From: an uncultured Sulfitobacter sp.
GTDB taxonomy: Bacteria; Pseudomonadota; Alphaproteobacteria; Rhodobacterales; Rhodobacteraceae
Length of the DNA: 64,000 bases
Assembly (NCBI GenBank): GCA_947492925.1
Contig: CANLOQ010000001.1
Coordinates: 1,453,495-1,517,494, forward strand
Direction of reading: 5' to 3'
Shown here one piece after another: positions 42,270 through 51,785 of the stretch. A model generated the notes under the pieces. That model worked only from the letters and a program-made list of their open reading frames with translations, was not told the DNA's origin and ran no database searches. Position 1 is the first letter of the stretch. Each line of letters begins with the position of its first letter. Made by a program: the position numbers and the translations under genes.

Positions 42270-44387
42270 ATGGCACGCGACTATCCGCTAGACCGCTATC
42301 GCAACTTCGGCATCATGGCCCACATCGATGCCGGCAAAACCACATGTTCCGAGCGTATCCTGTATTATACAGGTAAATCCCACAACATCGGTGAGGTGCA
42401 CGATGGTGCCGCCACGATGGACTGGATGGAGCAGGAACAAGAGCGCGGAATCACGATCACTTCCGCCGCGACAACCACATTCTGGGAGCGGACAGAGGAC
42501 GGCGAAACAGCCGACACTGAAAAGCACCGGATGAACATCATCGACACCCCCGGCCACGTTGACTTCACCATCGAAGTTGAGCGTTCCCTGGCCGTTCTTG
42601 ACGGCGCGGTTGCCGTTCTGGACGCCAACGCCGGTGTTGAGCCCCAGACAGAAACCGTCTGGCGTCAGGCTGACCGCTACAAGGTTCCACGCATCGTGTT
42701 CGTCAACAAGATGGACAAGATCGGCGCGGATTTCTTCAACTGCGTTCACATGATCCAGGACCGCACAGGTGCCACACCTTGCCCGATCCAGATCCCAATC
42801 GGGTCCGAGACCGAGCTTGAGGGCATGATTGACCTGGTCACAATGGAAGAATGGGTTTGGGCCGGTGAAGACCTTGGCGCGTCCTGGGAAAAGCGTCCTA
42901 TTCGTGACAGCCTGAAGGATCAGGCCGATGAATGGCGCAACAAGATGATCGAAATCGCCGTCGAAATGGACGACGACGCGATGGAAGCCTATCTGGAAGG
43001 CGACGAGCCTGATGTGCCGACGCTGCGCAAGCTGATCCGCAAGGGTACGCTTGGCATCAAGTTCATCCCTGTTCTGTGTGGCTCTGCGTTTAAGAACAAG
43101 GGCGTTCAGCCCCTGCTCAACGCTGTGATCGACTATCTGCCCAGCCCGCTGGATGTTGTTGATTACATGGGCTTTAAACCAGGTGACGAAACAGAAACAC
43201 GTAACATCCCGCGTCGTGCGGACGATGACATGGCGTTCTCTGCGCTGGCGTTCAAAATCATGAACGACCCCTTCGTCGGAACACTGACGTTCACACGCAT
43301 CTACTCCGGTGTGCTGAACAAAGGTGACACGCTGATGAACTCCACCAAGGGGAACAAGGAACGTGTTGGCCGTATGATGATGATGCACTCGAACGACCGT
43401 GAGGAAATCACGGAAGCGTTCGCAGGCGACATTATCGCGCTGGCGGGTCTCAAGAACACCACGACGGGTGATACACTTTGTGCGGTCAACGATCCGGTGG
43501 TGCTGGAAACGATGACCTTCCCCGATCCGGTGATCGAGATCGCGGTCGAGCCGAAAACAAAGGCCGACCAGGAAAAGATGGGCCTTGGCCTGCAGCGTCT
43601 GGCGGCAGAAGACCCGTCCTTCCGTGTGGAAACTGACCTTGAGTCTGGTCAGACCATCATGAAGGGCATGGGCGAACTGCACCTCGACATCCTCGTCGAC
43701 CGTCTGAAGCGTGAATTCAAGGTTGAGGCGAACATCGGTGCGCCGCAGGTGGCCTACCGTGAGACGATCTCTCGTGAAGCCGAGATCACCTACACTCACA
43801 AGAAACAGTCCGGTGGTTCCGGTCAGTTTGCCGAGGTGAAGATGATCCTGATGCCAACAGAGCCGGGCGAGGGTTACTCCTTCGAGAGCCGCATCGTTGG
43901 TGGTGCTGTGCCAAAGGAATACATCCCGGGCGTTGAAAAGGGCATCAACTCTGTCATGGATTCCGGTCCGCTGGCGGGCTTCCCCGTGATCGACTTCAAG
44001 GTGGCGCTGATCGACGGCAAGTTCCACGATGTGGACTCATCCGTTCTGGCGTTCGAAATCGCGGCACGCATGGGTATGCGCGAAGGCATGAAGAAAGCCG
44101 GCGCGAAGCTGCTCGAGCCGATCATGAAGGTCGAGGTGGTGACACCCGAAGAGTACACAGGCGGCATCATCGGTGACCTCACGTCCCGTCGTGGTCAGGT
44201 ACAGGGTCAGGACACCCGCGGTAACGCGATTGCCATCGACGCCTTTGTGCCACTCGCCAACATGTTCGGCTACATCAATACCCTGCGGTCGATGTCCTCG
44301 GGTCGTGCGAACTTTACCATGCAGTTCGACCACTACGAAGGCGTGCCACAGAACATCTCGGACGAGATTCAGGCCAAATTTGCGTAA
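42270..44387 (+). CDS. fusA: Elongation factor G
   Basis: 705 residues, full length. G-domain motifs [18 protein letters not shown] and NKMD, then domains II-V; domain IV with [16 protein letters not shown] and domain V with [10 protein letters not shown] are intact. Translocase of the ribosome. The sequence is the housekeeping form, not a TetM-like protection protein. Third gene of the str operon. Confidence 0.98.
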   Translation: MARDYPLDRYRNFGIMAHIDAGKTTCSERILYYTGKSHNIGEVHDGAATMDWMEQEQERGITITSAATTTFWERTEDGETADTEKHRMNIIDTPGHVDFTIEVERSLAVLDGAVAVLDANAGVEPQTETVWRQADRYKVPRIVFVNKMDKIGADFFNCVHMIQDRTGATPCPIQIPIGSETELEGMIDLVTMEEWVWAGEDLGASWEKRPIRDSLKDQADEWRNKMIEIAVEMDDDAMEAYLEGDEPDVPTLRKLIRKGTLGIKFIPVLCGSAFKNKGVQPLLNAVIDYLPSPLDVVDYMGFKPGDETETRNIPRRADDDMAFSALAFKIMNDPFVGTLTFTRIYSGVLNKGDTLMNSTKGNKERVGRMMMMHSNDREEITEAFAGDIIALAGLKNTTTGDTLCAVNDPVVLETMTFPDPVIEIAVEPKTKADQEKMGLGLQRLAAEDPSFRVETDLESGQTIMKGMGELHLDILVDRLKREFKVEANIGAPQVAYRETISREAEITYTHKKQSGGSGQFAEVKMILMPTEPGEGYSFESRIVGGAVPKEYIPGVEKGINSVMDSGPLAGFPVIDFKVALIDGKFHDVDSSVLAFEIAARMGMREGMKKAGAKLLEPIMKVEVVTPEEYTGGIIGDLTSRRGQVQGQDTRGNAIAIDAFVPLANMFGYINTLRSMSSGRANFTMQFDHYEGVPQNISDEIQAKFA

Positions 44388-44392
44388 AGATT

Positions 44393-44448
44393 GGGGTGGG
44401 CAAGATGCCCACCTTACCACCCCGTAAGGTGGACCTGCGGGCCACCCC
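44393..44448. repeat. Paired REP-like palindrome between fusA and tuf2
   Basis: Left hairpin GGTGGGC/GCCCACC and right hairpin GGTGG-CC/GG-CCACC, with CTTAC and GTAAG heads inward. Starts 6 bp after the fusA stop and ends about 28 bp before the tuf2 ATG. Confidence 0.65.
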
Positions 44449-44475
44449 ACACCATTGAATAAAGGAGCCAGCATC

Positions 44476-45651
<1,176 letters not shown>

Positions 45652-45675
45652 TCTTCGCCGACCGCGGCACACACG

Positions 45676-45757
45676 GTGGGCGGCACGGGGTGGCAGTGTC
45701 TTTTTGAGTTTACTCAAAAAGGTCACGAGAACCCCAGCCGCAGCACTCGGGTGTTAT
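45676..45757 (+). ncRNA. Structured 3' element downstream of tuf2
   Basis: 82-nt counterpart of the tuf1 element at 12907-12981. The flanks are the same (GCGG...GGGGT pairing ACCCC...CCGC, GTG/CAC), with one A/G difference on the right side. The central hairpin (45700-45721) is a different, longer perfect stem, CTTTTTGAGT/ACTCAAAAAG. No known family assigned. Confidence 0.5.
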
Positions 45758-45765
45758 GAAAAACC

Positions 45766-45794
45766 AAAAGCCGCTCCACACGGGAGCGGCTTTT
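45766..45794. terminator. Intrinsic terminator of tuf2, likely bidirectional
   Basis: AAAAGCCGCTCC/GGAGCGGCTTTT with A- and T-runs on opposite ends; can also stop the convergent CBS-HEPN gene. Confidence 0.88.
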
Positions 45795-45821
45795 CTACCT
45801 TGAAGAATATGTTGACTTCGA

Positions 45822-46847
45822 CTAGCGACCGAGTTGTCTGATTGCGTTTGCTGTTTCTCTGAGCCTTCGAACTTGATCTGGTTCTATTCCGTCAGGATCA
45901 AAGTGCATTACGTCGTTACGAATTTGCCTGACAAAATCCAGGGATTCACAAAAATATGCACGATCAAGTTCTAATCCCAATTCGAGCCATCTTTCGCGGT
46001 TTTCTAGTAGTCGAATATATTCGCCAAAAGTCATATCCGCCAAACCGCGTATTTCGCGGCCATCGCCCCGGTCTCCAACTTCTTGCAGAGTCTTAAGGTC
46101 AAATTTATCGTTAATCAGGTTTCGCAAGAGATTCTCAATTTCGCTCAATAAAAGGAATGGTTCGGACAGGTTTCGAAATTGTTCACTAAGATCGGTTGCG
46201 GTGACTATTCCTGAAATTGTCTGATCTGCAGAGCGAATGATGACATAATCATGCTGGGCAACTAGCCCCATAACATCAAATATTGAAGTCTGGGGTCGCA
46301 CTTCATGTGCATCTTCCATGGCTTCTCTAACTTCATTGCCTTGCCCACCTCTGGCCCGATGCTGACCTATGGTTTTCCAACTTACCACGCCGCGCAGATT
46401 TCGTTCTCCAGCCACAACCGGTAGCTGTGAAAAATCGTTCATAACCATTTTTGTTATGGCTCTGGCAATTGTATCATTTGGTTGGACGGTTGTTACCTCT
46501 TGATTTGCAGAAGCTAACTTGCTGACTTGGTGACTTGGATCACGTGCTTCCCACACATCAATGTCATCAACCATCAACTCATTAGCGGCCTGTCGGTCTT
46601 CGTCAACCGCAACTTCTTCATCATCACCTAGTTCTGGATAGAATCGAATGCGCCCATCGATCCAAGCACCCTCAAAATCAGGCACAGTTACAATGCCGTT
46701 TTCCTCAAGATCCTGACGGATTCCCATAACTACATACTGGCCGCGCCTTTGAGCATCGTACCAACTCAAGAGTTCTCGTACTTTAACTGGGGCAGGAGTC
46801 TCGCCCCTGTCTAGTTGCTCTCTTATTCGAGCGATTTGTTCAGCCAT
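45822..46847 (-). CDS. CBS-domain protein with C-terminal HEPN-like domain
   Basis: 341 residues. The N-terminal ~110 residues are uncharacterised. Two CBS motifs follow (about 117-170 and 180-235: FSQLPVVAGERNLRGVVSW; YVIIRSADQTISGIVTATDL). The C-terminal ~100 residues are helical and end with QIRNDVMHFDPD, an RxxxxH motif at R310-H315 as in HEPN ribonucleases. CBS pairs bind adenine nucleotides, so this may be a nucleotide-gated RNase of the abortive-infection kind. AT-rich, unlike tuf and rpsJ. Opposite strand, with its promoter back-to-back with that of rpsJ. Confidence 0.75.
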   Translation of the reverse strand: MAEQIARIREQLDRGETPAPVKVRELLSWYDAQRRGQYVVMGIRQDLEENGIVTVPDFEGAWIDGRIRFYPELGDDEEVAVDEDRQAANELMVDDIDVWEARDPSHQVSKLASANQEVTTVQPNDTIARAITKMVMNDFSQLPVVAGERNLRGVVSWKTIGQHRARGGQGNEVREAMEDAHEVRPQTSIFDVMGLVAQHDYVIIRSADQTISGIVTATDLSEQFRNLSEPFLLLSEIENLLRNLINDKFDLKTLQEVGDRGDGREIRGLADMTFGEYIRLLENRERWLELGLELDRAYFCESLDFVRQIRNDVMHFDPDGIEPDQVRRLRETANAIRQLGR

Positions 46848-46904
46848 CCCAACACTCCACTTAGAACCAAGTTAAATTCAAATGATCAGAAATGGAGAAG
46901 ATAG

Positions 46905-46933
46905 CAAATAGATTTCATTTTCAGTCCAATCAA
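46905..46933 (-). promoter_or_regulatory. Predicted promoter of the CBS-HEPN gene
   Basis: On the minus strand TTGATT, 17-bp spacer, TATTTG. Its -35 lies only six bases from the -35 of the divergent rpsJ promoter. Confidence 0.5.
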
Positions 46934-46939
46934 ACCCCC

Positions 46940-46968
46940 TTGCCACCCCCACCGTCCTCCCATATAGC
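46940..46968 (+). promoter_or_regulatory. Predicted promoter of the S10 operon (rpsJ)
   Basis: TTGCCA, 17-bp C-rich spacer, TATAGC. Leader of about 115 nt before rpsJ. The C-tract spacer resembles the rpoB and rplB promoters. Confidence 0.65.
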
Positions 46969-46980
46969 ACCCCCAACACC

Positions 46981-47005
46981 AAGGCCGCGTGATTCACGCG
47001 GCCTT
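46981..47005 (+). promoter_or_regulatory. Perfect palindrome at the 5' end of the S10 leader
   Basis: AAGGCCGCGTGA/TCACGCGGCCTT, a 12-bp stem around one central base, located about 12 bp after the -10, so the transcript would begin with or near this hairpin. No T-run follows. Could be an RNA-stabilising 5' hairpin or the site of operon control. Confidence 0.5.
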
Positions 47006-47092
47006 GCCCGTGTTACACCAAAGACGCGATGAGGGTGCCGGATGAGCCGCCATCCTCCAATCCGTTGAAGCCCTGACAAGGGATGATATCAT

Positions 47093-47410
47093 ATGGCACA
47101 AAGCCAAAATATCCGCATCCGGCTCAAGGCGTTTGACTACCGTGTGCTGGACAGCTCCACACAGGAAATCGTCAACACCGCCAAGCGTACCGGCGCATCC
47201 GTTCGCGGCCCGATTCCGCTGCCGAACAAGATCGAAAAATTCACCGTTCTGCGTGGCCCTCACGTTGACAAGAAATCCCGTGACCAGTTCGAGATCCGCA
47301 CGCACAAGCGTCTGCTGGATATCGTTGATCCGACCCCCCAGACCGTGGACGCGCTGATGAAGCTCGACCTGGCCGCTGGTGTGGACGTCGAGATCAAGCT
47401 GCAGTCATAA
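47093..47410 (+). CDS. rpsJ: 30S ribosomal protein S10
   Basis: 105 residues: [58 protein letters not shown]10 is in the 30S head and also pairs with NusG/NusB in antitermination. AAGGGAT upstream. First gene of the S10 operon; rplC follows after 18 bp. Confidence 0.98.
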   Translation: MAQSQNIRIRLKAFDYRVLDSSTQEIVNTAKRTGASVRGPIPLPNKIEKFTVLRGPHVDKKSRDQFEIRTHKRLLDIVDPTPQTVDALMKLDLAAGVDVEIKLQS

Positions 47411-47428
47411 TAGTCGGAGGGTAATGTT

Positions 47429-48304
47429 ATGTTGCGCTCAGGCGTTATTGCAAAAAAGCTGGGGATGACCCGGCTGTTCATGGAAGACGGCAAGCAGATT
47501 CCTGTGACCGTTCTTCAGCTCGATAACCTTCAGGTTGTTGCACAGCGTACCGTTGAAAAAGACGGCTATGTTGCTGTTCAGCTTGGTGCCGGTACGGCCA
47601 AGGCCAAGCGGACGTCTCAGGCGATGCGCGGCCACTTTGCTGCGGCCAAGGTTGAACCCAAGCGTAAGGTTGCAGAGTTCCGCGTTGACGCGGATGCGAT
47701 GCTGCCCGTCGGCGAAGAGATCATTGCGGACCACTATTTCGCGGGTCAGTATGTTGACGTTGCAGGCACCTCCATCGGTAAAGGTTTTGCCGGTGCGATG
47801 AAGCGTCACAACTTTGGCGGTCTGCGGGCGACGCACGGTGTGTCCATCTCTCACCGTTCGCACGGCTCCACGGGTCAGTGTCAGGATCCCGGCAAGGTTT
47901 TCAAAGGCAAGAAAATGGCCGGTCACATGGGTGCTGCCCGTGTCACCACGCAGAACCTTGAGGTCGTCAAGACCGACAGCGACCGCGGGTTGATCATGGT
48001 CAAAGGCGCCGTTCCCGGCTCCAAGGGGGGCTGGGTCACAGTCAAGGACGCGGTGAAGAAGCCGTTCCCTGAGAATGCCATTGTCCCCGCTGCGCTGGCA
48101 TCTGCCGCACGTGAAGCTGCCAAAGCGGCTGAGGAAGCCGCTGCCGCTGCCGCTGCAGAGGCCGAAGCAGAAGCAGCACGCCTTGCCGAAGAGCAGGCCG
48201 CAGCCGAAGCCGAAGCGCTGAAGGCAGCCGAAGCAGAAATCGCCGCAGAGAAGTCTGACGACGCTCCTGCCGACGATGCAGACAAGAAAGAAGGTGACGC
48301 ATGA
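47429..48304 (+). CDS. rplC: 50S ribosomal protein L3 with long acidic C-terminal tail
   Basis: 291 residues versus about 210 for E. coli L3. The core is normal: [70 protein letters not shown]. From about residue 225 comes a tail of roughly 65 residues made almost only of Ala, Glu and Lys with some Asp, likely a single helix or disordered. Such tails occur in Rhodobacterales; the role is unknown. Overlaps rplD by four bases (ATGA). Confidence 0.97.
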   Translation: MLRSGVIAKKLGMTRLFMEDGKQIPVTVLQLDNLQVVAQRTVEKDGYVAVQLGAGTAKAKRTSQAMRGHFAAAKVEPKRKVAEFRVDADAMLPVGEEIIADHYFAGQYVDVAGTSIGKGFAGAMKRHNFGGLRATHGVSISHRSHGSTGQCQDPGKVFKGKKMAGHMGAARVTTQNLEVVKTDSDRGLIMVKGAVPGSKGGWVTVKDAVKKPFPENAIVPAALASAAREAAKAAEEAAAAAAAEAEAEAARLAEEQAAAEAEALKAAEAEIAAEKSDDAPADDADKKEGDA

Positions 48305-48918
48305 AACTCGATGTCATCAAACTCGACGGCGGCAAGGCCGGTTCGGTAGACCTGGACGAGGCCCTCTTCGGCCTTGAGCCACGCGCCGACATCCTGCACC
48401 GCGTCGTGCGCTGGCAGCGTAACAACGCGCAGCAGGGCACCCACAAGGTCAAGACACGGTCCGAGGTCAGCTACTCCACCAAGAAGATCTATCGCCAGAA
48501 GGGCACCGGCGGCGCACGCCACGGCGCGCGCTCGGCTCCGATCTTCCGCGGGGGTGGTGTGTACAAGGGTCCCAAGGTGCGCAGCCACGGTCACGAGCTG
48601 ACCAAAAAGTTCCGCAAACTGGGCCTGCGCCACGCGCTGTCTGCCAAGGCGAAAGCCGGTCAGCTGGTCATCATTGACGAGGCCGCGTCCGAAGGCAAAA
48701 CCGCCGCACTGGCCAAGCAGATTTCCTCCCTCGGGTGGAAGCGCGCGCTGGTGATCGACGGGACAGCCGTGAACGAAAACTTCGCCCAAGCTGCCAGAAA
48801 CATTGAAGGTTTGGACATCCTGCCGACAATGGGCGCAAACGTATATGATATCCTCAAGCGTGACACTCTGGTGATCACGAAAGCGGGTATCGAAGCATTG
48901 GAGGCCCGTTTGAAATGA
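48301..48918 (+). CDS. rplD: 50S ribosomal protein L4
   Basis: 205 residues. The extended loop lining the exit tunnel is seen in [20 protein letters not shown] and [17 protein letters not shown]. In enterobacteria L4 represses the S10 operon. ATGA overlaps on both sides with rplC and rplW show tight coupling. Confidence 0.98.
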   Translation: MKLDVIKLDGGKAGSVDLDEALFGLEPRADILHRVVRWQRNNAQQGTHKVKTRSEVSYSTKKIYRQKGTGGARHGARSAPIFRGGGVYKGPKVRSHGHELTKKFRKLGLRHALSAKAKAGQLVIIDEAASEGKTAALAKQISSLGWKRALVIDGTAVNENFAQAARNIEGLDILPTMGANVYDILKRDTLVITKAGIEALEARLK

Positions 48919-49211
48919 GCGCCAAGCACAACCACTACGACGTGATCCGCAAGCCGATCATCACCGAAAAAGCGACTATGGCCTCTGAGGCAAATGCGGT
49001 TGTTTTCGAAGTGGCGATGGAGAGCAACAAGCCGATGATCAAGGAGGCCGTTGAGGCGCTCTTTGGGGTCAAGGTGAAGGCCGTGAACACGACCATCACC
49101 AAAGGCAAGGTCAAGCGTTTCCGCGGCCAGTTGGGCAAGCGGAAGGACGTGAAGAAGGCCTATGTGACGCTTGAAGAAGGCAACACGATTGACGTCTCCA
49201 CGGGTCTGTAA
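48915..49211 (+). CDS. rplW: 50S ribosomal protein L23
   Basis: 98 residues: [37 protein letters not shown] and [16 protein letters not shown]23 sits at the tunnel exit and docks trigger factor and SRP. Overlaps rplD by four bases. A terminator follows, so rplB is not on this transcript. Confidence 0.98.
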   Translation: MSAKHNHYDVIRKPIITEKATMASEANAVVFEVAMESNKPMIKEAVEALFGVKVKAVNTTITKGKVKRFRGQLGKRKDVKKAYVTLEEGNTIDVSTGL

Positions 49212-49217
49212 GGGACC

Positions 49218-49242
49218 GTGGGGCGGGGGTCTCCCCGCCACC
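49218..49242. repeat. Divergent REP-like palindrome after rplW
   Basis: GGGCGGGG/CCCCGCC arms. On the opposite strand it matches the rplL and rplB copies except that the head reads GTGG instead of GTAG. Just before the rplW terminator. Confidence 0.45.
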
Positions 49243-49252
49243 TGCAAGATAG

Positions 49253-49284
49253 AAAAGGCCCTCGCACTGGCGGGGGCCTTTTTG
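49253..49284 (+). terminator. Intrinsic terminator after rplW
   Basis: AAAAGGCCC-CGC stem paired with GCG-GGGCCTTTT and a T-run. Splits the S10 operon between rplW and rplB. Confidence 0.88.
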
Positions 49285-49316
49285 CGTTGGCAGGGCAAAA
49301 ACAGGGGGGTGACATG

Positions 49317-49427
49317 CGTGCACCGGGCGTACACCCCCCGTGCACCGGGCGGTGCATTCCGGTTCAGGCGTCAAACGGGTGTTTCCGCCGTTTTCACGCC
49401 GCACGCAGTTGGCGCTTGCACCGGGCC
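49317..49427 (+). repeat. Direct repeats upstream of the cold-shock gene
   Basis: CGTGCACCGGGCG occurs at 49317-49329 and 49339-49351 (22 bp apart), and a third partial copy TTGCACCGGGC begins near 49416. The 280-bp gap between the rplW terminator and csp holds these repeats and the likely csp leader; no gene was found in it. Confidence 0.4.
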
Positions 49428-49563
49428 GGGAAAGGGCGCATGGGTCAGGGGCGACGTTACCTTATCTATCGGCATCACTGCTCCTTTCGGCTCAGTCATA
49501 CGATCTTTTCGGACTTAGCCACCCTGCCGCATCCTGCGGGCAGATGTACAAAGGAAAAATGAC

Positions 49564-49770
49564 ATGGCCACTGGTACAGTCAAATGGTTCAACACAACAA
49601 AAGGTTTCGGGTTCATCGCCCCTGACGGCGGCAGCAAGGACGTGTTCGTGCACATCTCTGCCGTTGAGCAGGCGGGCCTGACGGGTCTGTCGGATGATCA
49701 GAAAGTGACATTCGAGATCGAGCCCGGCCGCGACGGCCGCGAGAGCGCGACGAACCTCGCGCTGGCGTGA
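49564..49770 (+). CDS. cspA: Cold-shock protein (CspA family)
   Basis: 68 residues, one OB-fold cold-shock domain. MATGTVKWFNTTKGFGFIAP (RNP1), KDVFVHISAVEQAG (RNP2), then VTFEIEPGRDGRESATNLALA. Single-stranded RNA/DNA chaperone. Long GC-rich leader as in many csp genes. AAAGGAAAA precedes the ATG. Confidence 0.96.
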   Translation: MATGTVKWFNTTKGFGFIAPDGGSKDVFVHISAVEQAGLTGLSDDQKVTFEIEPGRDGRESATNLALA

Positions 49771-49805
49771 GGTGAGCAGTCCCCTTCGGGGGATGGGAGA
49801 ATTGG

Positions 49806-49837
49806 ACGGGCGTGGCTTTGGGGCCGCGCCCGTTTTT
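49806..49837 (+). terminator. Intrinsic terminator of cspA
   Basis: ACGGGCG-GGC/GCC-CGCCCGT stem then five T. A small CCCC-TTCG-GGGG hairpin lies just upstream at about 49781-49792. Confidence 0.85.
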
Positions 49838-49870
49838 GTTTGTAAGGTTGAAATGGTTTTGTCTTAGAGG

Positions 49871-49893
49871 GTAGGGCGGGATTTGGCCCCGCC
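49871..49893. repeat. REP-like palindrome after cspA
   Basis: GTAG head followed by GGCGGG/CCCGCC arms, plus-strand orientation. Between the csp terminator and the AT-rich inserted gene. Confidence 0.55.
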
Positions 49894-50001
49894 TTTTACG
49901 CAAAGCAAAAAAGGTGACCTCAAATATATCTATTGTGTGTGGCCCTAAATAGGAATCTGTTCTATTGGAAAACTGAAAGCTGGGAAGAAATAGGAAGTCG
50001 C

Positions 50002-51573
50002 ATGGCAGCTCGCCGGACCCACAATCGTCAATCTCTCCGCCAGCATCATCGAGGTAGACTAAATAAAATTCTCAGCATTGCGGGAGATGAAGGTCTCATC
50101 CAGCTTCTCTGGGCAACTCACGCCCTCCAGTCAAGCTATGCGAACTCCGCCAGATGGTTTCTTAGGGAGGATACAATACCTAAAGGAGCGGATACGACGG
50201 AGTTTCCCAGTGAGTTCTCAGTTCACAAATGGGAGATAGAAACCTTAACCAACGAGCTAATGACTGTCCCAAAGGCTAAACCCAGAACGCATCGTTTAAA
50301 TAGAACGCTCCAGATAGACAATTTTACCAATTCGTTGAGACTAGCTCAAAGACTGCGTAAGTTGGAGAATGCGGAGTATACGATACTAAAGGCGCCGGAG
50401 GATATTTACCTTGAAATGGGTAGAATTGGTGCGCGCCAATTCGATTGGCGGCGCGGCTTTGCAAATATACCCCAATTCTATCGAAATGCTTTTGTATATG
50501 GGCAAGGTAAGTGTTCTGAGTACTTTGAACAGAAGTATAAGATCAGCTTTAATCGCTTTTCGCTTGTCGGCTTTGCAATTTTTGTATCACTGACCTGCCA
50601 TCCTGTTCTACAAAAGGATAAAACTTGGGATGACCTTGGAATAAGTTGGGAGGAAGTAGAGCAAGTTCTCGAAATCATTGCTCTCCCATTTGAACAAGCA
50701 AGTCGGATCGCAAAAGAAACGCGTCGAAAAATGGTCCATACGGCAGACAAGCCGAGTGTATTGAGACAGTCACCTTGTTTGATTTTTGGTGTGAACAATA
50801 CTCGTGTCCGAGCGCCTCTTCCCGAACTTATCCTAGAGAGGATTACATCGGGAATTTTCTACGACGTAGTTAGTGGTGGTGGTGTTGTTCGAGGTGATTA
50901 TGGTCATCGCTTCGAACTATATTGCTTGGACCTTCTCTCTCTAAGTATGCCCTCATTTTTGTGGAAGCCAGAGGTGGAATACCGGAAGAAACCTAACACC
51001 TTTCTGTCGCCAGATATTTTATCTTTCTCTGGCGGGCAATTGGCAGTCGCATATGAATGCAAAGCAACACGAATGTCACATGAGGCAATGTTCGGAAGAA
51101 ATCCGATTTCTGCAAGAGGCTACGATGATCTTGTTAAAGCAATTTTTCAGCTTTGGAGGTTTTTCTCTCATTGTCGCAGAGGGTTCTGTGAATTTGAAGT
51201 TGCTGATGATGCGGTCGGCGTAGTTTTGACTTTAGACAACTGGCTGATAATGGGTGGAACTCTTCGAAAAGAGATCTTTCGGGATGCAGAAAAGATGGTA
51301 CATGACAAGGACGCCGAAATCACAAAAATTGATCGACGGCCAATAATTTTTATTGCTGCTTCAGAACTCGAACAGACTTTGTCTGTGTCCACGGAACAGT
51401 CATTCTTGGAAGCTCTAAAACAATCGAACGACAAGCAATATGAAGGATGGCGGATTGACGGTGTTCATAGGGATATTGTCGGTTCAGCAAAAATTAATAG
51501 TAAACCTTATCCCTTTGCGGACAAATTGGGAGACCTCTTGCCATGGTGGGACGAGATGCACGGTCAACGTTGA
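50002..51573 (+). CDS. Uncharacterised protein with PD-(D/E)xK nuclease signature
   Basis: 523 residues from the ATG at 50002 (AGGAAG upstream); an in-frame TTG at 49933 would add 23 residues. The N-terminal ~280 residues are helical and unknown. The C-terminal part has E305 in GHRFELY, D338 in SPDILSF and E352-C-K354 in YECKATR, the spacing of a PD-(D/E)xK active site. This suggests a DNA- or RNA-cutting enzyme. AT-rich with codon use unlike cspA and rplB, single gene between a terminator and the rplB promoter. Probably a mobile defence gene; no family name recognised. Confidence 0.7.
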   Translation: MAARRTHNRQSLRQHHRGRLNKILSIAGDEGLIQLLWATHALQSSYANSARWFLREDTIPKGADTTEFPSEFSVHKWEIETLTNELMTVPKAKPRTHRLNRTLQIDNFTNSLRLAQRLRKLENAEYTILKAPEDIYLEMGRIGARQFDWRRGFANIPQFYRNAFVYGQGKCSEYFEQKYKISFNRFSLVGFAIFVSLTCHPVLQKDKTWDDLGISWEEVEQVLEIIALPFEQASRIAKETRRKMVHTADKPSVLRQSPCLIFGVNNTRVRAPLPELILERITSGIFYDVVSGGGVVRGDYGHRFELYCLDLLSLSMPSFLWKPEVEYRKKPNTFLSPDILSFSGGQLAVAYECKATRMSHEAMFGRNPISARGYDDLVKAIFQLWRFFSHCRRGFCEFEVADDAVGVVLTLDNWLIMGGTLRKEIFRDAEKMVHDKDAEITKIDRRPIIFIAASELEQTLSVSTEQSFLEALKQSNDKQYEGWRIDGVHRDIVGSAKINSKPYPFADKLGDLLPWWDEMHGQR

Positions 51574-51594
51574 AGACATGATCGTAAGCGCCCC

Positions 51595-51623
51595 TTGACC
51601 CCATCCCCCATTCCACCTAAACG
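51595..51623 (+). promoter_or_regulatory. Predicted promoter of rplB
   Basis: TTGACC, 17-bp C-rich spacer, TAAACG. Starts about 20 bp after the inserted nuclease-like gene ends. Confidence 0.6.
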
Positions 51624-51672
51624 CACCCACAGATCAAAGCCCCGGATTCGTCCGGGGCTTGTCTGTTGTCGA

Positions 51673-51697
51673 GGTGGCGGGGTGAACCCCGCCCTAC
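51673..51697. repeat. REP-like palindrome upstream of rplB
   Basis: Identical over 25 bases to the copy after rplL (25027). GTAG head on the minus strand, GGCGGGG/CCCCGCC arms. It lies within the predicted rplB leader. Confidence 0.6.
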
Positions 51698-51785
51698 TAC
51701 GGCACACCATCTCGGGCACCTACGGGGGCCTATAAACCACGCCTCCCCAAGCGGGGGGCAACAAGCAAAACGGAAGACAGACAAC

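Noticed and set aside
42270-44387. fusA as a TetM-like ribosomal protection gene
   Set aside because: Sequence and place in the str operon are those of housekeeping EF-G.
49171-49562. Overlapping frames in the csp upstream region
   Set aside because: Run through the REP-like element, terminator and direct repeats; no protein features.
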